DNA of 23,173 nt from Chara braunii (Eukaryota; Streptophyta; Charophyceae; Charales; Characeae): NCBI GenBank assembly GCA_003427395.1, contig BFEA01000314.1:958597-981769 (forward strand). The letters are read 5' to 3'. Position numbers and translations under genes: made by a program. Shown here piece by piece: positions 16,772 through 23,173 of the stretch. Within the stretch, counting starts at the first letter, position 1; every line of letters starts with the position of its first letter. Under the pieces are notes generated by a model, which worked only from the letters and a program-made list of their open reading frames with translations, did not search any database and was not told the origin of the DNA.

Positions 16772-17054
16772 CCTGAGCCTCCAAATTTTTCGGAGAGAGC
16801 CTCTTGTTGTTCTCAAGTTGCCTGCGGCCATGTACTGGTGGGTTTAATGCCAGCGTGCCGATCCGAACTCGAAAAGTGACCTGAGCGTCCAATTTTTTTG
16901 GACAGAGCCTCTATGCCGGCGTGCCGATCAGAACTCGAAAAGTGACCCGAGCCTCATATGTTTTTTGGAGAGAGCCTCTTGTTGTTCTGAAGTTGCAAGG
17001 GGCCGTGTACTGGTGGGTTCAATGCCGACGTGCCGATCAGAAATCGAAAAGTGA
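16772..17054. repeat. 108-bp tandem repeat, three units, middle one deleted
   Basis: Units 16772-16879, 16880-16945 and 16946-17054. Each begins CC(T/C)GAGC, contains a T-rich hairpin (as in GTCCAATTTTTTTGGAC) then GAGCCTC, and ends GTGCCGATC followed by ATCGAAAAGTGA or CTCGAAAAGTGA. The middle unit lacks about 42 bp. A fragment of the unit (ATGCCAGCGTGCCG) also precedes the array near 16708. Confidence 0.85.
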
Positions 17055-17184
17055 ACTACTCCTCGTGTAACACACACCCCTCCACTTCTCCAAAGGGATA
17101 ACCAATGGTTTCCTGGAACATATCTGACTGCTCTTTCTGGTACGTTTATTCTCTGTTGTGGCCGTGCTCGCACCTCAAGTTTCG

Positions 17185-17280
17185 TTTTTTTTTTTTTTTT
17201 TTTTTTTGGAAAGCTTGAAAATTTATATAGCAAAACCATTGAAACACGAGGCCGGGGGACCTCACAATTCAACCTGGAGT
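17185..17280 (-). mobile_element. 3' end of an unknown minus-strand retroposon (poly(A))
   Basis: T23 at 17185-17207 reads as poly(A) on the minus strand, preceded there by TTTGCTATATAAATTTTCAA and an AT-rich 3'-UTR-like stretch. It could be a LINE tail or a retroposed mRNA. The 5' limit is arbitrary. Confidence 0.4.
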
Positions 17281-17344
17281 TATCCTGGCAGCCTCAGCCA
17301 GTTTCGCTTATGAGCCCAACTGTTCAGAATATCTCAGAAAGAAG

Positions 17345-17372
17345 ACCTGCTGGAAACCGGGTCCAGCGTCCC
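17345..17372 (-). repeat. Family C module, 5' fragment C4
   Basis: Plus-strand ACCTGCTGGAAACCGGGTCC followed by AGCGTCCC equals the 5' 28 bases of C1. The rest is missing. Confidence 0.55.
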
Positions 17373-18100
17373 CTCCTACTATGCTTTCCAAAAGTAAGCT
17401 TGAAGCACAAGGTAAAAAAGTGAGCTATCAGATACAACCAAGCTCCATTACTTCACAATCCAAGAGCCCAGTTGTCCACCACCGGGGGCGATGATCTCTT
17501 TACATACTTGTCCACCCAAAACCCCTTCCCTAAGAACTTTCTAAGATGGGAAAGCCAGGGATCCCCATTCCAGAGGTACACCAAACGGACCTAAAATCGG
17601 TCTAACTTAATTCAGGCCACAAAACCAATCGTTGAATAGCCATGTTTCTCCCGAAAAAAGGACGGGCTACTGATGCCCTATACCGGAGAATGTTCAAATA
17701 ACTGAATAACTGAGGCTTGGGGGAAAGCCTTGCCTCGAGACAGACTTCATCTATGACCTTTCGGACCAAACAATATTAGCTAATTCTGATTAAATAGCCA
17801 TGATGACAGTTGGATTCTGCCATCCGATCCAATGATGGCCCATTTGTTGTCGTATGCCCAGGTGCGGTATACAGTGGGTATCAGGCCATCCATCTTGGAG
17901 TTGGGGTGCACCGAGGGACTCGTAAGGGTGTAGATAACCTACCATCAGGAGTCGTTTAGTTGGTCTTGTTGAAATGCAGGGGTGTCATACGAGTAGTTCT
18001 GGATGCGTACGTCTGGGCCCATGGCCCTCCTCCGTGCAAGCACGAATTCGAGCCGGCGACCTCGGCCTCAAAAGCCAAGACACAGTGTTCAGATGTGGAA
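17373..18100. other. Anonymous sequence, no gene seen
   Basis: No intact frame. On the minus strand near 18035-18065 there is a B-box-like GGCTCGAATTC, but no matching A box, so a tRNA-derived origin is only possible. Confidence 0.4.
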
Positions 18101-18314
18101 CCATGCCAGTCATGATATCCACCCCACCCCTGCAAGGGTGTAGTGTCTTCTGTTTTTCTTTTTCTTTCCTCCCCCCCCCCTCCTCCCGCCTCCCTGCGAC
18201 GCAATCACCATGCCAGTCATGATATCCACCCCACCCCTGCAAGGGTGTAGTGTCTTCTGTTTTTCTTTTTCTTTCCTCCCCCCCCCCTCCTCCCGCCTCC
18301 CTGCGACGCAATCA
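18101..18314. repeat. 107-bp perfect tandem duplication
   Basis: Copies 18101-18207 and 18208-18314, each from CCATGCCAGTCATGATATCC to GCGACGCAATCA. No difference seen between them, including the C-rich run. Recent, or an assembly duplication. Confidence 0.9.
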
Positions 18315-18383
18315 TCCTGGAGGAAAACCTTGAGTGTGCAGCAGCTTTTTACCCTCAATTTCCCATCTTCAATGTTGTCTTTC

Positions 18384-18422
18384 TTCTCTGTTCTTTTCTT
18401 TTCTTTTTCTTTTCTTTTCTTT

Positions 18423-18458
<36 letters not shown>

Positions 18459-18465
18459 TTTTTTA
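18384..18465. repeat. TTTTC/TTTC microsatellite
   Basis: Uninterrupted CT-rich repeat changing from TTTTC to TTTC units, ending in a T-run. Confidence 0.9.
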
Positions 18466-18531
18466 TACCAGTAATTTAGTTCGATTGTTTATTATTGTAA
18501 AAATTCCACTCTGCATGCACACCAGTAAATG

Positions 18532-18686
18532 ATTTTTTATTTATTTATTTTTATTATTTATTTATTTTTTGAACAACCCGAGGTAATCCCAGGTGTGCTG
18601 ATAAGAGCAGGCACCACTGGCGTTCTCGGGGTGGCTCCATCTATTGGTGGGGAGCGGCACCTGCCGGAAACGGGGTCCGGCGTCCC
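18532..18686 (-). repeat. Family C poly(A) module, copy C2
   Basis: On the minus strand: GGGACGCCGGACCCCG, GGCAGGTGCCGCTCCCCACC, AATAGATGGAGCC, CCTGCTCTTATCAGCAC, then a tail of A-rich AAATAAATAAATAA. It lies downstream of the second LINE on the same strand, as C1 lies at the end of the first. Confidence 0.7.
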
Positions 18687-19009
18687 ATCGTACATACGAA
18701 ACGAGTTGCATGATTGGCTTTTGTTGTTCACTGTACTGCTTGTCCGATGAGGCTGTGCATGTAGATCCGTTAGGGGGAGAGCAAGCCTCCTTCCCTTGAA
18801 AAGAATTCTAGCCCCACTGTCACCTGCCAGTAGTCGAACTTGATTATCATAGGAAGGCTAACTATTTCTATACTTGTTTAATCCTTGTCATAGTACCCCA
18901 CTATTCCGCTGTATGTGCTGTAGCACCTGAGAATGGACCATTCATATCAGTCGTCAGAGTCTGTTGTCACCAGTTATCCGCTGTTGTCGCCATCCACCTT
19001 CACATGTGT
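18687..19009. other. LINE 3' region or unique sequence, no gene seen
   Basis: Between the proline-rich frame and module C2. No match to the sequence upstream of C1 was seen, so the two LINEs' 3' regions differ here. Confidence 0.4.
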
Positions 19010-19492
19010 TCAGTGACTCCCCACACGGCCCCTGTACTGGGGGAGAACTGATATTCGTTCGAATGAGAATGTAAAGATGCTGTGAGGATGCTGACGGCGT
19101 TGTCTCCCCGTTGGATGTTCGCAGCTTCGGCAGGCGCATTGCTGGTCCGTGCTGGCCATGTGCAGGGGTGGGTGGATGGGGTTGGGGTTGGTGGGGGATA
19201 ATGTGGGGGGGGGATGGTGTGGGGGACGGCTCACTCCGTGGGGAGGATGGTGTGGGGGACAGCTCACTCCGTGGAAGTGGAGGAGGTTGTGGTGGGGTGG
19301 TAGGCGGAGGCCCGGTCGGAGTGGGTGGGGGGGTTGTGGGGACTGGGGGCGAGGGGGACTGCGGTAGGGGGGGAGGCGTAGGCGTAGGGGGCGTTTATGG
19401 AGGGGGTTGTGATGGCAGGCAAGGGGGCCAGGGCGGAGAGGGAGAAGAAGGGCTAAAGGGTGCAGCGTTTTGTGTCTGGGAGGGCTGCCCAT
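19010..19492 (-). pseudogene. Proline-rich tail downstream of the LINE ORF2
   Basis: 160 codons on the minus strand, very rich in Pro with His, Arg and Leu; neighbouring frames are Pro/Thr/Ser-rich. It contains a 33-bp tandem duplication (19212-19244 and 19245-19274, GGTGTGGGGGAC...CTCACTCCGTGG on the plus strand). 33 bp is 11 codons, so it keeps frame. A real low-complexity C-terminal extension or ORF, or merely C-rich 3' DNA; no domain is recognisable. Confidence 0.35.
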
Positions 19493-19633
19493 CAGTTGTA
19501 AGGAGGTTCGTCAGTGCCCTGGCCGGTTGTCCCGGTAGCGAGGTGTGGAAACAATCCATTGTCCCATAGGTCCACTTGTTGTCCTCTGCCGCCCAGTTCT
19601 TCCACTGTACTTTTTCGTTGTCCTGAACTTCTG

Positions 19634-20208
19634 CTAGTCGGCAGCAGGGGTCCAGCCAGTGTTCTCTAAAGGTTTTGATGCCTGTTGTCTCACCTCCCTG
19701 TCGGCCATATCCTCAATCAGTTTATGACTGGCTTTCAGGATGTTTGCCTTTAACACTTCCACTAGTTCTTCTTTTGCCTGGTGGAATGCAAAGGCGGTAT
19801 CTTGTCTTTCTACAGAGCACCTCATCCTCCATATCACCATGAGCATTGTCAGTCTCATATGCTTGAAGAGGTTACATTGGAACGGTGTCAGGATTTATGT
19901 CGTCCCAACAGTATGAGTCGGACATCCCAGTGGAACGTTGTGCCTGCCAGTGCGTGCCAGAGGGCATACCACCACTGCCAAATTCGTTTGGCCATTGGGC
20001 ATGCTAGCAGGCAGTGCTCCAGGTCTGCCCGACTATGTTGTGTATTGTCTGGGTCAAAGGGGAGGGCACAGATCGGGGAGGTCATTTCATAGGCAAAGTA
20101 GCCCGCGTCGTGAAATCCCACCACCCTAATTTGCGTTAGCTCTTCCACCGGTTTCGTGCAATTGTGGTCTGGGTCCTTTTTTAGTATTGCCCGCCTTGCC
20201 CCTGGCAC
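19634..20208 (-). pseudogene. LINE ORF2 C-terminal region with zinc knuckle, degenerate
   Basis: The frame 19888-20208 has CALPFDPDNTQHSRADLEHC (20068-20010) then LLACPMAKRIWQWW. H and C of the H-x4-C half are present (Cys codon 19999-20001) but the second Cys of the C-x2-C pair is Pro (CALP). It is followed after a frame change by 19634-19858, which contains an Ala/Glu/Lys-rich helix (FHQAKEELVEVLKANILKAS). The role of this domain in L1-type elements is RNA or template binding. Confidence 0.65.
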
Positions 20209-20236
20209 ATCTGGTTGGAAGGCCTGCAGTCTTGCT

Positions 20237-20998
20237 TTATTCAGCTATATGGATTATCTTGTAGATTGTCATTGGGATGGGGTTGCAGCTATTGTGCTTG
20301 ACCCAGTCAAGGCTACGACATATTGGTCCCTCTTGAAGGGCGGCAACCCATTGAGGTGACACCGCTGTTTGTAGTTTTGCCATGTCATGCTTGATGTTTT
20401 TGAGGTTGTGCCGTAGCTGTTGAGGGGTCTTACATGCACATCGTTGGCTGTCCCAAAGGTCACCCACCACATATATGTCGTTCTTCACCCATGTGAGTCA
20501 GTGCGAATTGGTTTTGAGGGAGAAGGGCTCATCGGAAAGATCACGCACCTAGGTGTTTCCAAATATTTCGTGTCACCTAAGGGGGGAGGTTTTCTTTGTT
20601 GGCCTCATTAGTCTCCATAAGTGCAGTATAGAGGTTCAGAGGGGGTCGTGTTTGAGGTCTCACCTAACTCTATTTCTAGTCGACTCATCCCTCCTGCGGC
20701 GTGGTGGCTCCGGCACCGACCAATCAGGGTTTGTTAACCATTGTATGGGGTGGTCCGAATGGGAGGGAGGATCAAGGTGCGACAATTGAATACCCGTCAG
20801 GTGCTGCCACGACACATCATTGGCTAGCAGAAGGCTTATGATAATTTTAAATATGATCGCCTTAATCTCGTCCCTCGGGTCCAGGATTCCCAGCCCACCC
20901 ACCCTTTCTGGTTGGGTTATGTATTTCCACATCACCCTTTTAATGCATTTTGTCAACTCGTGATCATTTCTCCACAGGTAGGCGGACGGGTTGTGCAC
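20237..20998 (-). pseudogene. LINE ORF2 thumb/connection region
   Basis: 20660-20998 reads AYLWRNDHELTKCIKRVMWK, then QPERVGGLGILDPRDEIKA, the W-x-x-(I/V)-x-x-P...GGLGI-x-(D/N) signature that follows the palm in L1-type reverse transcriptases. 20237-20488 (VVGDLWDSQRC...) continues in another frame towards the zinc knuckle. At least one frameshift separates the two. Confidence 0.7.
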
Positions 20999-21591
20999 AA
21001 GTGGGTCAGTTGACCTTTCAAAATTTCCCAGAATGCCGTTTTGTACCAGATTGTGGCTAGAATGACATTATTGATTGTCAGCGCTCGTCCCATCAGCGAT
21101 GTATGGAAGTCGTCCCATTTGGCCAGCCGCTGCAGGGCAATTTGCACCAGCGCTTGACCATGGTCAGAAAGGGGGCCGACTGCTGTCAGGCGGATACCAA
21201 GGACTTCGATTGCCCCTTCTTTTGGCTTCCAGCTAACAGGTGGGTCGTCCGGGGGCTGTATACCCTGAGGGGACATCCACCAACCCTCAGTTTTCGTCCC
21301 CCAATTAACCTCCATGTCTCCCGTCACAGCAAAGGTTCGGATGGTGTCCACCTGTGTGTCAAGGGATGCTTTTAAGGCCCTGATGAGAATCGTGAGGTCG
21401 TCGACAAAAAGGGATGGGTTCGCCCGAATCATTGTTGTCAGGACCTCCATGATCGGGTCCCCTTGCCTGACTGACCGCTGCAACATGAATGGGGGGGGCA
21501 AGTGGCCATGATGTTTGTGGCCGCCGACCTGTGCATGATGGTTACCCATGCTCTGAACGATTCCCCAAAATTCATTTTTTGTAAGCAACAA
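20953..21591 (-). pseudogene. LINE reverse transcriptase palm with FVDD, internally deleted
   Basis: 212-codon frame. SVRQGDP at residues 40-46 is the conserved RQG-(C/D)-P motif. The catalytic Y/F-x-D-D box is FVDD at residues 62-65 (21397-21408). Normally 60-70 residues separate these motifs, here only 16, so about 45-55 residues of the palm were deleted in frame. Downstream GDMEVNWGTKTEG and VLGIRLT are palm/thumb motifs, and the frame continues to the thumb. The deletion alone should kill the enzyme. Confidence 0.8.
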
Positions 21592-21599
21592 TCCATAAA

Positions 21600-22339
21600 A
21601 TCTCAGTCAACATGGTCGTACGCTTTTTCAAAATTTATGAAGAGGACTATCGCTTCCTTATTGTGTTGGCGGGCGTACTTAATGGTTTCATTCACTAGAA
21701 GCACATTGTCCTAGATGTCTCGTTGTGGAATAAAGTCGGTTTGATCTTGGTAGATCAAGTGGTTCATGTATGGGAGCAACCGTTTAGTTAGTGTTTTGGA
21801 GAATATCTTATAGGGGAGAGGGAGGAGTGTAATAGGGCGGTAATTCCTCACCTCCTCTTTCACACCTTTCTTGTACAAGAGTGTAGTGACCCCTTGGTTA
21901 ATAAGTCCCCCGAAAGATCCTTCAGTCCGCAGCGCTTGAACGTATAACGTTATGCTTTCCTGGAAGGTATTTCAGAAAAAAAAAGTCATAATTCTTTCGG
22001 AAAGGAGTCTAAACCAGGGGTTTTTTCATCATCCATATCTCTCAGGGCATCAAGGAGGTCCTCTGGTGTGAGCGGGGCTTCCAGCTGCTCTCTTTGAGAT
22101 GATAACAGCATGGCAGGAAGGTGTTGCAGCATGGTGCAGCGTGCTGCAGCTAACTGTTTTATCCCCCATTGTGCGGACTCGGAAGTGTACAGTTTTTTAT
22201 AAAACTGGGCTGCAAAATCACCTATAGTGTAGGCATTGGCAGCTATGGGGAGCGAATGGTCGAAAGGGTGGCTCAGTGATGGCACCACAGTTTGTCTTGC
22301 TCTGGCCCTGACTTTCCTGAAGAAGGATTTGGCCATCAT
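21600..22339 (-). pseudogene. LINE reverse transcriptase fingers and first palm motif, frameshifted
   Basis: Frame 21986-22339 reads FAAQFYKKLYTSE, then APLTPEDLLDALRDM and KTPGLDSFPKEL (the KSPGPDG motif). A stop follows at once, in a run of T/A bases. After it the coding can be followed by eye: TLLYKKG, NYRPITLLPLPYKI (21823-21846 for its start), RLLPYMNHLIYQDQTDF, then DI-stop-DN (a TAG near 21712) and LFINFEKAYDHVD (about 21611-21648), where the usual catalytic Asp of (I/V)-D-F-x-K-A-(Y/F)-D is Asn. Several inactivating changes. Confidence 0.8.
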
Positions 22340-22359
22340 CCCGTCCGTGTTCTACCTTT

Positions 22360-23112
22360 TTATACGCGTTTGGATTCGTCATGTTTCTGCCTGGGCATCA
22401 AGGTATGTCTATACGTGATCCCTTGTTGTCTGTAATTTGTTAAAAGTTTCATCATCCAAGGGGTCAGTTTGCAACTTGGTGTCCCAACTTTCAATTCATT
22501 CAGCAATTTATCTAACACCGCCTTGCGATCCCTTGCATCAATGATGGAGAACCTTTTAACCCTGTCACGTAATTGCGCCGGCCCATCGTTGAACGAATCA
22601 ACAATGGAGGGAGTTATCTCCCTCTGTGTGGACCAGTATAGCCATAAATCATTGACCAGAATTTTGAGAGCAGGGAGTTTTAATAGGGACGTATTAAATT
22701 TGTAAAAGTTCGGCCCTCGTTCAATTGGATGGTGGTGAGACAGGCCCAGGACTACCCCTTGATGGTCAAATGACTTACAGGGGTTGAGCGTCATGATGTC
22801 CGCTACAGCCAATGCGCCCACCAGTTCCTCTAAGATAAGGAAAAATTTTATCCTTGAATTTGATCTGCCCGCTGCTCCCTTAGATCTGACACATGTGTAT
22901 GCCTTTTGTGGGGTGCAGCATCCGGTAAGCATCCTTGAGCTGTAAGGTAGCCATAAATCGAGATAACATCTCCACGCCTGGTGCCCATCTGTCTCGGGGG
23001 CCTGTTGTGAGGATCTTCTGTCCAAGAGCGGATCGGGGGATATGTTGAAATCCCCAGCGACAATTAGGGGCATATCCCGGGGCAATTGTTGGTATAGGTG
23101 GTGAAGTTCTTT
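22360..23112 (-). pseudogene. LINE APE-type endonuclease domain, partial
   Basis: Reads LIVAGDFNISPDPLLDRRSS at the start; GDFN lies at 23044-23055, a catalytic motif of the exonuclease-endonuclease-phosphatase fold. YTCVRS and SRIKFFL follow. In this family the motif is SRIDF; here the Asp codon has become Lys (22846-22848). The C-terminal SFDHQGV (Asp-His codons 22762-22767) corresponds to the S-D-H catalytic dyad, followed by LGLSHHHPIERGPNFYKFN. The N-terminal third of the domain, with the first metal ligands, is missing. Nickase activity for target-primed reverse transcription is therefore lost. Confidence 0.8.
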
Positions 23113-23173
23113 TCTTTTGTTTGTTTGTTTGTTGTTATTGTTGATGTTGTTGTTGTTGTTTTTTTTTTTTTTT
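23113..23173. repeat. A-rich microsatellite (minus strand) at the window edge
   Basis: On the plus strand: TTTGTTTG units, then GTT units, then T16 to the edge. On the minus strand an A-run leads through AAC and AAAC units directly into LINE coding sequence. It could be the poly(A) tail of another retroposon into which the LINE inserted. Confidence 0.8.

Larger units (their letters stand above)
19010..23112 (-). mobile_element. Decayed L1-like LINE, 5' truncated
   Basis: One minus-strand non-LTR retrotransposon can be followed through endonuclease, reverse transcriptase, thumb and zinc knuckle to a proline-rich tail, in the canonical order. Several frameshifts and stops and an internal deletion in the palm show it is inactive. 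The 5' end of the endonuclease is missing: coding similarity starts about 8 codons before GDFN... at 23112, next to an A-rich microsatellite that runs to the window edge. The 3' end is not fixed; module C2 at 18532-18686 is a candidate terminus. Confidence 0.8.

Noticed and set aside
16772-17054. CRISPR-like array
   Set aside because: Only three units of about 108 bp without constant-length spacers, in a eukaryotic context.
18020-18110. tRNA gene or SINE head on the minus strand
   Set aside because: Only a B-box-like GGCTCGAATTC is present; no A box at the right spacing and no cloverleaf.

Overview
No host gene could be supported in this window. It looks like repeat-dense nuclear DNA of a large eukaryotic genome: long homopolymers, microsatellites, a 710-base assembly gap, and many short families of mobile DNA. 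The best clue to the host is the U6 snRNA copies. Their 5' stem-loop (GTCC..TTCGGGACATCC) and 3' end (AAATCGAGAAATGGTCC) match the U6 form I know from land plants and green algae, not the animal form. The L1-like reverse transcriptase fragments with a C-terminal zf-RVT-type zinc knuckle fit the same group. I infer Viridiplantae, perhaps a charophyte or other repeat-rich streptophyte; the species is a guess.

Layout. 0.2-0.55 kb: two foldback elements (family A). 1.3-1.7 kb: a tRNA-derived SINE beside a perfect 102-bp-arm palindrome. 2.9-3.9 kb: processed U6 copies and SINE pieces. 3.9-5.4 kb: two copies of a 177-bp element (family B). 5.47-10.42 kb: the key structure. One retroposed U6 copy on the minus strand, with its own 15-bp target duplication and poly(A), is split into two halves 4.8 kb apart by a later minus-strand LINE. 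That LINE carries the zf-RVT knuckle and ends in poly(A), and it duplicated 9 bp of the U6. The LINE was itself filled by a 650-bp terminal-inverted-repeat element and by a block of 416-bp duplications with GAT microsatellite. 11-17.4 kb: five more family A foldbacks, a third family B copy, fragments of a poly(A) module (family C), minisatellites, a G33 tract and a gap. 18.1-18.7 kb: tandem duplication, CT-rich and TTTA-rich simple repeats, and a family C copy. 19.0-23.1 kb: a second, larger decayed minus-strand LINE (endonuclease, reverse transcriptase, thumb, zinc knuckle, proline-rich tail).

How the parts relate. LINE machinery is the likely driver: it explains the poly(A) tails, the U6 pseudogenes, the SINEs and the target duplications. 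Families A and B and the 650-bp element have inverted termini and are probably non-autonomous DNA transposons mobilised by a transposase not encoded here. Both LINEs are dead (stops, frameshifts, deletions, interruptions), so the window is a record of layered insertions rather than a working operon or locus.
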